Both the position numbers and the translations under genes were made by a program. The notes under the pieces were generated by a model that saw only the letters and a list, made by a program, of their open reading frames with translations, did no database searches and had not been told where the DNA came from. Positions 16,943 to 25,366 of a stretch of DNA of 64,000 bases are shown piece after piece. How positions within the stretch are numbered: position 1 is the stretch's first letter; each line of letters starts with the position of its first letter. This DNA is from Hyphomicrobiales bacterium (lineage in GTDB: Bacteria; Pseudomonadota; Alphaproteobacteria; Rhizobiales; Rhizobiaceae): NCBI GenBank assembly GCA_900473795.1, contig UCMT01000014.1:62001-126000 (forward strand), in the 5' to 3' direction.

Positions 16943-17743
16943 TTATTTTCCCGGCACGGGGCGGTGCAGCACGTCATGCAGCGCCTTGCGGATGTATTCA
17001 TTGCCGGCGACGATCGAGCCGTCGTCCATCGGCTTGTTGCCGCCGTCGATATCGGCGACCCACCCGCCGGCTTCGCGAATCAGCAGGATCCCGGCTGCGA
17101 TATCCCACGGCAGCAGGCCGCGCTCCCAGAAGCCGTCAAAACGGCCGGCAGCGACATAGGCGAGATCGAGGGAGGCAGCGCCCATGCGGCGTACACCGGC
17201 AACCTCGCCCATCACGTGGCGCAGTTCGACGAGATAGGTACCGTGGTTGGCAACACCCAAATGCGGCGTGCCGGTACCGATGACGGCGTCCGACAGGTTC
17301 TTGCGGGCAGCGACGCGCAGACGGCGGTCGTTGAGGAAGGCACCGCCACCGCGCTCGGCCGTGAAAAGCTCGTCTGTCGCCGGGTTCAGCACGACCGCGG
17401 CAACGATCTCGCCCTGACGCTCGAGCGCGACCGAAATTGCGAAATGCGGGATGCCGTGCAGGAAGTTCGTCGTGCCGTCGAGTGGGTCGACGATCCAGCG
17501 GTGGGCGCCGTCCGTGCCGACGATCTCTTCGCTTTCCTCGCCGAGGAAGCCATAGGTCGGGCGGGCCTTCAGAAGCTCTTCCCGGATCAGCTTTTCCGCC
17601 TTGCGATCGGCCTGCGAGACATAGTCGCCCGGCCCCTTCAGCGAGACCTGCAGGTTCTGGACTTCGCCAAAATCACGCGCCAGCGACTTGCCCGCCTTGA
17701 AAGCGGCCTGAACCATGACGTTGAGAAGAGCTGAGCGTGCCAT
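16943..17743 (-). CDS. suhB: Inositol-1-monophosphatase family protein SuhB
   Basis: The 266-aa protein has the metal-binding motifs of the inositol monophosphatase family: FLGEESEE (about residues 67-74), WIVDPLDGTTNFLHG (about 83-97) and LPWDIAAGILLIREAGG near the C-terminus. It hydrolyses inositol phosphates in a Mg-dependent way. SuhB of E. coli also acts in rRNA antitermination. It lies 70 nt downstream of efp on the same strand, an arrangement seen in several alphaproteobacteria (recall), so the two may share a transcript. Confidence 0.92.
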   Translation of the reverse strand: MARSALLNVMVQAAFKAGKSLARDFGEVQNLQVSLKGPGDYVSQADRKAEKLIREELLKARPTYGFLGEESEEIVGTDGAHRWIVDPLDGTTNFLHGIPHFAISVALERQGEIVAAVVLNPATDELFTAERGGGAFLNDRRLRVAARKNLSDAVIGTGTPHLGVANHGTYLVELRHVMGEVAGVRRMGAASLDLAYVAAGRFDGFWERGLLPWDIAAGILLIREAGGWVADIDGGNKPMDDGSIVAGNEYIRKALHDVLHRPVPGK

Positions 17744-17813
17744 TTTGGCTTTCCTTCGAAACAGAAAACCGGCCGCAGCAACGACCGGAGAAATTTAAAC
17801 GTGCCGCCGCGGA

Positions 17814-18377
17814 TCAGTCCGCGCGGCGAAGATAGGCGATTTCGTTGGTGTCGACCAGAATGCGCTCCCCAGCCTCGACGAACGGCGGAACCATGACGCG
17901 CACGCCATTTTCCAGGATCGCCGGCTTGTAGGACGACGCGGCCGTCTGCCCCCTCACCACCGGATCCGCCTCCGCGATCGCCAGAACCACCTGGTCGGGC
18001 AGCGAAATGCCGATCGGCTTTTCGTCGTACAGCTTGACCGAAACCATCATGCCGTCCTGCAGGAAGGTGGCGCGGTCGCCGACAAAGTCCTTCTGCAGTT
18101 CCAGCTGTTCATAGCTCTCGACGTCCATGAACACCAGAGCGTCGCCCTCCTCATAGAGGAATTGGAAGTCCTTGAGATCCAGGCTGACCAGTTCGACGGT
18201 TTCCGACGAGCGGAAGCGTTCGTTGAGCTTGGTACCGTCGATCAGGTTCTTGAGTTCGACCTGGTTGAAGGCACCGCCCTTGCCCGGCTTCACCGTGACG
18301 CTCTTGACCGCAGCCCAAAGACCGCCATTGTGTTCAATGACGCTGCCGGGGCGAATTTCGCTGCCGCTGATTTTCAT
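17814..18377 (-). CDS. efp: Translation elongation factor P
   Basis: The 187-aa protein has the three-domain EF-P layout. KPGKGGAF (about residues 30-37 from this start) contains the tip lysine modified by EpmA-type enzymes, and [23 protein letters not shown] lies in the C-terminal OB folds. EF-P relieves ribosome stalling at proline stretches. I place the start at ATG 18377 because AGGA lies 10 nt upstream; the ATG at 18386 would be only one base from it. The end IAYLRRAD and the PGKGGAF loop differ from the PGKGTP/ERAKD form I remember for most rhizobial EF-P proteins. See findings. Confidence 0.9.
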   Translation of the reverse strand: MKISGSEIRPGSVIEHNGGLWAAVKSVTVKPGKGGAFNQVELKNLIDGTKLNERFRSSETVELVSLDLKDFQFLYEEGDALVFMDVESYEQLELQKDFVGDRATFLQDGMMVSVKLYDEKPIGISLPDQVVLAIAEADPVVRGQTAASSYKPAILENGVRVMVPPFVEAGERILVDTNEIAYLRRAD

Positions 18378-18470
18378 GGGAGGCATGTCCTAAAGAAGTC
18401 CGGGCCGCGCCCGCCGGCCAGCCAATCCGGCGCTTCAAGACCACAAAACCCCCGAAAGTTCAAGTCTTGC

Positions 18471-18588
18471 GCTGGAGTCGGACGATTTTAGGTCGAATCG
18501 ACCTAAAATCTGAGTCCGCTCTAGAATCAAAGAAGTGGAGCACGACGTCGCCCGAAAACCGCATACACTTTCGGCATCATGCTCTAGA
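18471..18588. repeat. RIME-like rhizobial intergenic mosaic repeat
   Basis: A near-palindromic mosaic fills the efp to Sel1-gene gap. GATTTTAGGTCGA-A-TCGACCTAAAATC (18484-18510) is a perfect 13-bp inverted repeat. A second arm follows with GCTCTAG (18519-18525) and, after GTCGCCCGAAAACCGCAT, ends CATCATGCTCTAG (18576-18588). This matches the RIME element I remember as frequent in Rhizobium-type genomes. It has no coding capacity and probably folds as RNA in either strand. Confidence 0.75.
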
Positions 18589-18595
18589 AACTCGC

Positions 18596-19792
18596 TCAGG
18601 ACGACCGGTATTTGTTGGCAGCGCTTAGCGCCGCCTTCTGTTGCGCTTCGGTCAGCCCGAGATAGAAATCCTCCAGCGCCGGATCCTTCAATCCGGCCCG
18701 GCGCGACAGCACGTACCATTTGGCGGCCTCGACCGGATCCGGCCGCGTGCCGATCGCATTGATATAGAGATGCGACAGCTTGTTCTGCGCCACGACATTG
18801 CCGCCCTCGGCCGCCCGCCGCATCCACTTGAAGCCTTCGTCGAGATTGCGATCGCCGCCGATGCCGTCGACCAGCCAGATGGCAAGGTCGAGCTGGGCGG
18901 TATCGAAGCCGGCACGCGCTGCGCGCAGCAGCCAGTCACGCGCCTTTGCCCGCTTGTTGTCGTCGATGCCATCGACGTTCAAATAAATCTGCGACAGCGC
19001 ATATTGCGCATCGGCGATGCCCTGCTCGGCCGACTTCTCATAATAGGGCAGCGCCGCCTTCAAGCCCCTTTCGCCCGGCATGTCAGCGACCAGCAACTGG
19101 CCATAGTTGAACTGGGCAGACGAATTGCCGAGGTCGGCAGCCTTCTTCATCAGCTCTTCCGACCTTTTCCTGTCGCGCGGAACATCGCGCCCTTCCATCA
19201 GCAGAAGCGCGTATTTGAACATGGCGCCGGGATCGCCCGCATTGGCCGCCTGGCCATACCAGAAAGCTGCGTCCTTGGTGTTGCGCGCCACGCCGAGCCC
19301 TTGCGCGAAGATTTCCGCAACCAACGTCTGGGCCGCCGCATCGCCGAGCTGCGCCCGCGGCAAGGCCAGCTCCATCGCGGTCAGATAGTAGCCGCGCTGA
19401 AACGCGCCATAGGCATCGTCGGCCTTGCCGGCGAACGCCTTTTCCTGCGGCAGAGCCGGCAATTCCGCGCCCATCCGATCGAGCACGTTGACGCCACTCG
19501 ATGGCTCGAGTTTTTTTGCATCGACCTTACCGGCATCTTCCGGAGATTGCAGCCTCGGTATTTCGTCTTCCGGCAAGGCGGCGCCGTTGAACGGCGTGAT
19601 CCGGCCGCGTTTGGCAACGGTCCCCTCGTCGATCTCGCCTTGCACCGCCGGCGTGGCCTCCTGTGGCGGCGTTGCCGTGGTCACACCGGGCAACGCATCT
19701 TCCGCGCGCAAGCAGGCGGGCGCGCCAAGCAACGTGGCGCACATCAGGAGAAGCGAAAGACTGTGCCGCGATGGAAAAGGACTGATCAACAT
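18596..19792 (-). CDS. Secreted Sel1-repeat (TPR-like) protein
   Basis: The 398-aa protein starts with a signal peptide (LSLLLMCATLLGAPACLRAEDA) whose Cys27 sits in APAC, so lipidation is possible but the motif is weak. After a linker of about 100 residues, at least six Sel1/TPR-like repeats (about residues 125-380) show the GDAAAQTLVAEIF, GDPGAMFKYALLL, GNSSAQFNYGQLL and GIADAQYALSQIY pattern. These repeats scaffold protein-protein contacts in the periplasm. It starts 9 nt after the ThiE-like stop, so the two are cotranscribed. It should not be equated with the rhizobial regulator ExoR, which is shorter. Confidence 0.88.
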   Translation of the reverse strand: MLISPFPSRHSLSLLLMCATLLGAPACLRAEDALPGVTTATPPQEATPAVQGEIDEGTVAKRGRITPFNGAALPEDEIPRLQSPEDAGKVDAKKLEPSSGVNVLDRMGAELPALPQEKAFAGKADDAYGAFQRGYYLTAMELALPRAQLGDAAAQTLVAEIFAQGLGVARNTKDAAFWYGQAANAGDPGAMFKYALLLMEGRDVPRDRKRSEELMKKAADLGNSSAQFNYGQLLVADMPGERGLKAALPYYEKSAEQGIADAQYALSQIYLNVDGIDDNKRAKARDWLLRAARAGFDTAQLDLAIWLVDGIGGDRNLDEGFKWMRRAAEGGNVVAQNKLSHLYINAIGTRPDPVEAAKWYVLSRRAGLKDPALEDFYLGLTEAQQKAALSAANKYRSS

Positions 19793-19801
19793 GGAAATGT
19801 C

Positions 19802-20455
19802 TTAATCTTCAAACCGTGGCGCTTTTTCGTCAAGGAGCGCGTTGACCTGCCCAACAATGACAGCCGCCTGTTCCGGCTCAGAAAACACGGCGAGACGCAG
19901 CGCAACGAATTCCGCGCCGCTCTCGGCAACGGCGAGCGCCGATTCCGGATCCGTGCCGCCCATGACGATGCAGGGGATTTCGATCATCGAGGCCCACCAT
20001 TCGGCAAGTGCGACGTTCTTCGGATGCGCCTCCGGCTTGATGTCGCCGTCGAGCTTGCCGAAGAAGACATAATCCGGGCGGATCTCGCCCATTTCCAGCG
20101 CATGGTGCCGGTCGGTGGCATTGCCGCCGCCGACGATGAGTTTCGGCGAGAATTTTTCGACTGCCTCGGCCAGCTCCGCCGCATTGCCGGTCACATGCAG
20201 GCCATCGGCCTTGGCGCGGCCGGCAACCCGCGTATCGCCGGCCAGCAGCGCCGCCGCCCCCGCCTTCTGGATCAGCGGCACGAGCGCTTCCGCGTGTTTC
20301 TGGAAGGCATGATCGTCCAGTTCATATTGCGGCAGGATGACCGAGGCCACATCGCCGCCGCGCAGTGCATCGCCGAGGATTTGCACGCGGCTTTCGACAT
20401 CGGCGATGTCAGGCGCAATGAGGACGAGGCGGCAGCGGTTGTCTGTGTTGCTCAT
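19802..20455 (-). CDS. ThiE-like (thiamine-phosphate synthase superfamily) protein
   Basis: The 217-aa protein has a TIM-barrel pattern of the TMP/TENI type, with RCRLVLIAPDI at the first strand, AGAAALLAGDTRVAGRAKADGLHVTG (about 70-95) and RPDYVFFGKL (about 140-150). The expected phosphate/pyrimidine-binding elements of true ThiE are poorly matched, and no thi genes are adjacent. I therefore call it only ThiE-like. The start at 20455 is chosen over a longer frame. It is translationally close to the Sel1 gene (9 nt). Confidence 0.7.
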   Translation of the reverse strand: MSNTDNRCRLVLIAPDIADVESRVQILGDALRGGDVASVILPQYELDDHAFQKHAEALVPLIQKAGAAALLAGDTRVAGRAKADGLHVTGNAAELAEAVEKFSPKLIVGGGNATDRHHALEMGEIRPDYVFFGKLDGDIKPEAHPKNVALAEWWASMIEIPCIVMGGTDPESALAVAESGAEFVALRLAVFSEPEQAAVIVGQVNALLDEKAPRFED

Positions 20456-20558
20456 AGTGTCTTGGTTCCCGGTGAAATGCGCGTTACGCGCCATCCCCTA
20501 CTCGATTTCGATCCGCAAAAGCGATAGACCCTGCAGGCAAAAGGATCAACCGATACCC

Positions 20559-21338
20559 ATGCTTCCCGATTTTCAGTTCTATGCCATCGCCATTCCCGCG
20601 GTTCTGCTTGTCGGATTCAGCAAGGGAGGCATGGGCGAAGCGCTGTCCCTGATGGGCGTACCCCTCCTGTCGCTCGCCGTTTCTCCGGTCCAGGCGGCAG
20701 CGCTGCTGTTGCCGATCCTGATCGCCATGGACCTCGTCTCGCTGTGGATGTGGCGCCAGCACGGCGACACCAAGACGCTGACGATGCTTCTGCCCGGCGC
20801 GCTCGCCGGCATCGCCATCGGCTGGGCGACCTCGGCCTACGTGCCGCGCGATGCGCTGCGGCTGATCATCGGCGTCATCACCATCCTCTTCGTGCTGCGT
20901 TATGTTTACAACGTCTGGCGCGCCCGGCGCGGCATCGTCATTCCAGCCAAGCCGCATCGGCCGCTGCAGGCGAGCTTTCTCGGTTCCTTTGCCGGTTATG
21001 GCAGCTTCGTCGCCCATGCCGGCGGTCCGCCCTTCCAGATCTACGCCCTGCCGCTGAAGCTGCAGCCGCGCGAATATACCGGCACCATGGTGCGCTTTTT
21101 CGCCATCCTCAATGCCGTCAAGCTCATCCCGTATTTCGCGCTCGGGCAACTCGATCTCAGCAATCTGACGACGTCGATGACGCTTTTTCCGCTGGCTATG
21201 CTGGCAACGATGGCCGGCGCCTGGGTCGTGCGGCGCATGCAGCCGCAGGTCTTCTATCCGTTCATGTACACGATGGCGTTCCTCGCCGGCCTGAAACTTG
21301 CCTATGACGGCCTGGTGGTACTTGCCGCGGGATCGTAA
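20559..21338 (+). CDS. TSUP / TauE-SafE family permease
   Basis: The 259-aa membrane protein has about eight hydrophobic helices and the two-fold TSUP pattern: LVGFSKGGMGEALSLMGVPLL at residues 16-36 and ASFLGSFAGYGSFVAHAGGPPFQIYALPL at about 140-168. TSUP carriers move sulfite, sulfoacetate or related organosulfur anions. The start chosen gives a first helix directly after the Met. It is divergent from the ThiE-like gene with 103 nt between the starts. Confidence 0.9.
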   Translation: MLPDFQFYAIAIPAVLLVGFSKGGMGEALSLMGVPLLSLAVSPVQAAALLLPILIAMDLVSLWMWRQHGDTKTLTMLLPGALAGIAIGWATSAYVPRDALRLIIGVITILFVLRYVYNVWRARRGIVIPAKPHRPLQASFLGSFAGYGSFVAHAGGPPFQIYALPLKLQPREYTGTMVRFFAILNAVKLIPYFALGQLDLSNLTTSMTLFPLAMLATMAGAWVVRRMQPQVFYPFMYTMAFLAGLKLAYDGLVVLAAGS

Positions 21339-21482
21339 GGCGCGCCTGCCGCGCTCGGCGGCGGCTTACATTCCCAGCGGAAAGACGACTACACGCCGCG
21401 CTTGCATACCGCAAAGCAAAATTCTATTGCCGCATTGCACAATTTACTTGCCGAGCGCCTTGAATTCTCCTAGCTTTTGCGC

Positions 21483-21743
21483 ATGTCAAACGCTGATCCC
21501 TTTGATGCAATCTCGGATCCGAACCGGCGCTATCTGCTGGAGGAACTGCGGCGTGCGCCGCGGACAGTGAATGAACTCGCGGAAGGATTGCCGATCAGCC
21601 GCCCGGCCGTATCGCAGCATCTGAAGGCCCTGCTGGACTCAAACCTCGTCTCCGTTTCCCCCAGCGGCACGAAACGGATTTACGCGATCAACAAGCCCGG
21701 CTTCGACCGGGTCAATCTGTGGCTGGATCAGTTCTGGTCGTGA
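21483..21743 (+). CDS. Small ArsR-like HTH regulator
   Basis: The 86-aa winged-helix protein has DPFDAISDPNRRYLLEEL (about residues 5-22) and ISRPAVSQHLKALLDSNLV (about 41-59), the ArsR recognition region. It lacks metal-binding Cys residues and ends soon after the wing. TTG two codons earlier is an alternative start. It follows the TSUP permease by 144 nt on the same strand, so regulation of that permease is possible but unproven. No downstream target is adjacent. Confidence 0.8.
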   Translation: MSNADPFDAISDPNRRYLLEELRRAPRTVNELAEGLPISRPAVSQHLKALLDSNLVSVSPSGTKRIYAINKPGFDRVNLWLDQFWS

Positions 21744-21934
21744 TCGTTGTGACCTCGAAAGGTCAGACATCGGGAAACTCGGTACCACGGTACTCCGGCG
21801 AACGTCATGTCCGCACTGAACGCGTTCCGTCTCTCAACAACGCTGCAACCGGATTTGCGAAATTCATTTCGTCTTTTCGGGTGGTTTCTCGCGCTGGAAC
21901 AAAAGTTTCCCGATGAATGAGATTGCTTACCTAA

Positions 21935-22108
21935 TCAGTGAGCGGAAGACCGAATCTTTTCGATTTCGTCTTTCAAGCGCAGCTTCCGACGCTTGATGTC
22001 GGCGATGTGCTGGTCCTGGACCGAGGGCTGCAGGAGAGCAGTGTGGAGCTCCTGCTCCAGAACACCATGTTTTTTCTCAAGCGTTGCAAGATGAGCCTCA
22101 ATGGTCAT
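21935..22108 (-). CDS. DUF465 (YdcH-like) small protein
   Basis: The 57-aa protein starting MTIEAHLATLEKKHGVLEQEL and ending KRRKLRLKDEIEKIRSSAH is a DUF465/YdcH-type helical hairpin. The ATG at 22108 is preceded by AAAGGAAGGGACTGCCAC; longer frames lack such a site. Function is unknown in the family. It is divergent from a second DUF465 gene on the other strand. Confidence 0.82.
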   Translation of the reverse strand: MTIEAHLATLEKKHGVLEQELHTALLQPSVQDQHIADIKRRKLRLKDEIEKIRSSAH

Positions 22109-22316
22109 GTGGCAGTCCCTTCCTTTTGCTTGCACCCGGCGGGGGAATGCCGGATGTTCCACGTTAACCGAGTTAATGTGCCATGCTATTTTTCATTTGT
22201 CGAAGGCGAAATCGTGGCGAAGGATAACTTCCCGTTACCAACAATTCTGTGCTAGAGCGACGCTCGATTTGATGCGGATAGCAGACCATGCTGCCGGCGC
22301 CGACGGGGAAGAATGC

Positions 22317-22520
22317 ATGCCAGATCAGGATCAGGCCGAACTCAGACTGAGCGTAGCGCGGTTGAGGCAGGAACACGAAGATTACGATGTCGCGATCAAT
22401 GCCATGATCCAGACGGGCTGCGATGCGCTGCGCATCCAGCGGATGAAAAAGAAGAAACTGATCATCAAGGACAAGATCACCAAGATCGAGGACCAGATCA
22501 TTCCCGACATCATCGCCTGA
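22317..22520 (+). CDS. Second DUF465-like small protein
   Basis: The 67-aa protein [20 protein letters not shown]... ends [18 protein letters not shown], the same basic-then-helical layout as the divergent DUF465 gene. ATG 22317 has GGGGAAG a few bases upstream; an in-frame ATG at 22272 would add 15 residues. It lies 44 nt before purE and may be cotranscribed with it. Role unknown. Confidence 0.75.
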   Translation: MPDQDQAELRLSVARLRQEHEDYDVAINAMIQTGCDALRIQRMKKKKLIIKDKITKIEDQIIPDIIA

Positions 22521-22564
22521 ACCGGCTTTGGGATTTCGACCTCACAACAATCGGAACGAAGAAC

Positions 22565-23065
22565 GTGACGAAAGCATCACCCCCTCCCGTCGCCATCATC
22601 ATGGGAAGCCAGTCCGACTGGGAGACGATGAAGAACGCCGCCGACACGCTCGACGCACTCGACATCGCCTATGATGCCCGCATCGTATCGGCACACCGCA
22701 CGGTCGACCGGTTGATCAATTTTGCCAGGGGTGCGCGCGACGAAGGCTTCAAGGTGATCATCGCCGGCGCCGGCGGTGCCGCCCACCTGCCTGGAATGAC
22801 AGCTGCGATGACGGCACTGCCGGTATTCGGCGTCCCCGTCCAGTCCAAGGCGCTTTCCGGTCAGGACAGCCTTCTTTCGATCGTCCAGATGCCGGCCGGC
22901 ATCCCTGTCGGTACGCTGGCGATTGGCCGTGCCGGCGCCGTCAACGCGGCCCTTCTTGCCGCGGCCGTCCTGGCACTCAGCGACCCCGATCTTGCCGACC
23001 GGCTCGATGAATGGCGCGAACAGCAAAGCGCCGCGGTTGCCGAATTCCCCGTGGACAAGGCATGA
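22565..23065 (+). CDS. purE: N5-carboxyaminoimidazole ribonucleotide mutase
   Basis: The 166-aa protein has [45 protein letters not shown] and the [20 protein letters not shown] loop, all standard for class I PurE. It converts N5-CAIR to CAIR in purine synthesis. The start is GTG at 22565. Its stop overlaps the purK start by ATGA, so the two subunits of the two-step carboxylation are made together. Confidence 0.95.
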   Translation: MTKASPPPVAIIMGSQSDWETMKNAADTLDALDIAYDARIVSAHRTVDRLINFARGARDEGFKVIIAGAGGAAHLPGMTAAMTALPVFGVPVQSKALSGQDSLLSIVQMPAGIPVGTLAIGRAGAVNAALLAAAVLALSDPDLADRLDEWREQQSAAVAEFPVDKA

Positions 23066-24111
23066 GAACCATCGGCATTATCGGCGGCGGCCAACTCGGC
23101 CGCATGCTCGCCATGGCCGCCGCCCGGCTCAACTTTCGCACCGTGATCCTCGAGCCTCAGGTCGACTGTCCGGCCGCACAGGTCGCCAACAGCCAGATTA
23201 TCGCCACTTACGACGATGAAACGGCGCTGGCGAAACTCGCGGAAGCCTGCGACGTCGTCACCTATGAGTTCGAGAACGTTCCGGTCGCCGCAGCCGAACT
23301 GCTTGCGCGCTCGCTCCCCGTCTACCCTCCGCCCAAGGCGCTGGAAGTGTCGCAGGACCGGGTGACGGAAAAACAGTTCCTCAATGGCTGCGGCATTGCG
23401 ACCGCGCGTTTTCACGCCGTCGACAGCCAGGATGACCTCGAACGGGCACTTGCCGATTTCTCCGGCGTCGGCGTTTTGAAGACCCGGAGGCTCGGCTATG
23501 ACGGTAAGGGCCAGCGCGTCTTTCGCGACGCGGCGGACGATGCGACAGGCGCCTATATATCGCTTGGCAACGTGCCGCTCATCCTCGAAAGCTTCGTCGC
23601 ATTCGAGCGGGAGATATCGATTATTGCTGCGCGCAGCATCGATGGAAAGATTGCCTGCTTCGATCCGGCGGAGAACGTCCACCGCAACGGCATTCTTCAT
23701 ACATCCACCGTTCCCGCCTCCGTCGGCGAGGCGACCAGGGCAGCGGCACGCACCGCTGCAGGAACCATCCTTGAAGCGCTCGGCTATGTCGGGGTCGTCG
23801 GCGTGGAATTCTTCGTGCTCGCCGATGGCACGCCGATCGTCAACGAAATCGCCCCCCGCGTCCATAATTCCGGCCACTGGACCGAGGCTGCCTGCGTGGT
23901 CTCGCAGTTCGAGCAGCATATCCGTGCGATCACCGGACTGACGCTGTCCGATGGTGCCCGGCATTCCGGCTGCGTGATGCAGAACCTCATCGGCGACGAC
24001 ATCGACGACGTCCCGGAGTGGCTCGCCAAGCCGAACGCGCTGGTCCATCTCTATGGCAAGTCCGAAGCCCGGCCGGGCCGCAAGATGGGCCATGTCACCT
24101 GGCTGATTTGA
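23062..24111 (+). CDS. purK: 5-(carboxyamino)imidazole ribonucleotide synthase
   Basis: The 349-aa ATP-grasp enzyme has [18 protein letters not shown] at the N-terminus, [14 protein letters not shown] (about residues 146-159) and [24 protein letters not shown] (about 252-275). It carboxylates AIR with ATP and bicarbonate to give the substrate of PurE. ATG overlaps the purE stop by 4 nt. A hairpin follows 10 nt after the stop. Confidence 0.96.
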   Translation: MRTIGIIGGGQLGRMLAMAAARLNFRTVILEPQVDCPAAQVANSQIIATYDDETALAKLAEACDVVTYEFENVPVAAAELLARSLPVYPPPKALEVSQDRVTEKQFLNGCGIATARFHAVDSQDDLERALADFSGVGVLKTRRLGYDGKGQRVFRDAADDATGAYISLGNVPLILESFVAFEREISIIAARSIDGKIACFDPAENVHRNGILHTSTVPASVGEATRAAARTAAGTILEALGYVGVVGVEFFVLADGTPIVNEIAPRVHNSGHWTEAACVVSQFEQHIRAITGLTLSDGARHSGCVMQNLIGDDIDDVPEWLAKPNALVHLYGKSEARPGRKMGHVTWLI

Positions 24112-24120
24112 CGGATTAAC

Positions 24121-24164
24121 CCACAGAAAAGCCGAAAGCCGGCGTTAAAACCGGCTCTCTGTGG
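24121..24164 (+). terminator. Hairpin after purK
   Basis: CCACAGA and TCTGTGG enclose an inner stem GCCGG/CCGGC. The run of T expected for a strong terminator is missing, so it may be a weak terminator or a 3' stabiliser. Confidence 0.5.
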
Positions 24165-24193
24165 TTGACACTTTTACGATGCCGGGTTATTTG
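24165..24193 (+). promoter_or_regulatory. Sigma-70-type promoter of rpmJ
   Basis: A perfect -35 TTGACA (24165-24170), a 17-nt spacer and a -10 TATTTG (24188-24193) lie about 100 nt before rpmJ. The transcript leader between them holds two hairpins (24206-24246 and 24259-24276). Confidence 0.65.
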
Positions 24194-24295
24194 CCTGCCA
24201 CCCTAAGAGCGCGCTCGGCCCGAACGGTCTGCAAGCGCGCTTTTGATTGTTAAAGACCGGCGAATTCGGATTCGCCAAAACTGCGGATCAGAAAA

Positions 24296-24421
24296 ATGAA
24301 GATCAAAAATTCGCTCAAGTCGCTGAAGGCTCGCCATCGCGAAAACCGTCTCGTGCGCCGCAAGGGCCGCATCTACATCATCAACAAGCTGAACCCGCGC
24401 TTCAAGGCCCGTCAGGGCTGA
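24296..24421 (+). CDS. rpmJ: 50S ribosomal protein L36, cysteine-free form
   Basis: The 41-aa protein [18 protein letters not shown]... ends [12 protein letters not shown] and is the long alphaproteobacterial L36 without the four zinc Cys/His ligands. L36 binds 23S rRNA in the large subunit. It is too short to be called by most length-filtered gene finders. The ATG is preceded by GGATCAGAAAA. It stands alone behind its own promoter. Confidence 0.93.
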   Translation: MKIKNSLKSLKARHRENRLVRRKGRIYIINKLNPRFKARQG

Positions 24422-24570
24422 TCCATTCTGCGGACCGGAAATCGCGGTTTTCGGTCGGTCGGCGAATGGAATGAAAGCGGTTGAGCTCCCTCTTTGGACT
24501 CATGCGGTTCATCGAATTGATGTCTCAAATTTGATTTGATCTTCGGCCATGGCGGACTACCTTATCTGTC

Positions 24571-25176
24571 ATGGCTAAACTCATGTCTGCTTTTTCGATT
24601 CTCGTGATTGCGCTTTCCGCGTCGATCACTGGCGCACCCGCACTTCTCGCAGCAGACACCTCTCAGGCTTCGGCAACATCGGAACTGACGACGCCGAAGC
24701 AGCGGCTCGATGCGCTCTTTTCTGAGCTGAAACGGGAACGCAACCCCGAAAAGGCACGCGAGATTTCCGATCGCATCCGCAGCGAATGGCGGGATTCCGG
24801 CAGCGCCTCCATCAATCTCCTGATGCAATGGGCAACAAAAGCGCTCGAAGCGGATCGCAAGGCGACCGCGCTCGATATCTTCGATCAGGTCATCTATCTC
24901 TCGCCGCAATATGTCGAGGGCTGGAACCAGCGCGCGACGCTGCACTACCGGATGGGCAACTATCGCAAGTCCATGTCGGACATCAACCAGGTGCTGGCGA
25001 TCGAACCCCGCCATTTCGGCGCGCTCGCCGGCATGGCGGCGATCCTCACCGCGGCCGGCAAGGACGAACTGGCGCTGCGGGCCTGGGAACAGTTTCTCGA
25101 GATCTACCCTGCCGATCGCCAGGCACAGGAACAACTCGGCGACCTGGAAGAAAAGCTCGCCGGCAATCGCACGTAA
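24571..25176 (+). CDS. Secreted TPR-repeat protein
   Basis: The 201-aa protein has a signal peptide (MSAFSILVIALSASITGAPALLAADT) and about three TPR-like helical pairs: ALDIFDQVIYLSPQYVEGWNQRATLHY (about 97-123), GNYRKSMSDINQVLAIEPRHFGALAGMAAIL and DELALRAWEQFLEIYPADRQAQ. It is probably a periplasmic scaffold. No operon partner is apparent: the next gene starts 190 nt later past a repeat. Confidence 0.85.
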   Translation: MAKLMSAFSILVIALSASITGAPALLAADTSQASATSELTTPKQRLDALFSELKRERNPEKAREISDRIRSEWRDSGSASINLLMQWATKALEADRKATALDIFDQVIYLSPQYVEGWNQRATLHYRMGNYRKSMSDINQVLAIEPRHFGALAGMAAILTAAGKDELALRAWEQFLEIYPADRQAQEQLGDLEEKLAGNRT

Positions 25177-25214
25177 TTCTGCGCGCCGGAGGGCTAGGTT
25201 TTCTCGCGATATCT

Positions 25215-25325
25215 CCTCTCATTTTTTGATTCAGCGGCCGATTCCGATTTCAGGCCGAATCGACTTTTCACCATCAGGCGAAACCGCGGGCCACTCTTTC
25301 TCGTATCGGACGATGGTGAAACATC
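25215..25325. repeat. Possible diverged RIME-like palindromic element
   Basis: The 190-nt gap before the hydrolase gene contains TTTCACCATC (25266-25275) and its exact inverse GATGGTGAAA (25312-25321). Beside them lies GATTTCAGGCCGAATCGAC, which resembles the GATTTTAGGTCGAATCGAC arm of the RIME at 18.5 kb. I interpret it as a degenerate copy, but the match is partial. Confidence 0.4.
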
Positions 25326-25366
25326 AGATCGGTTGCGCATGCGCGCAAACCGCGAGAGATTGATTG

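Noticed and set aside
22163-22175. TTAA-N5-TTAA between the DUF465 genes
   Set aside because: Spacer is 5 rather than 7, so not a CtrA site.
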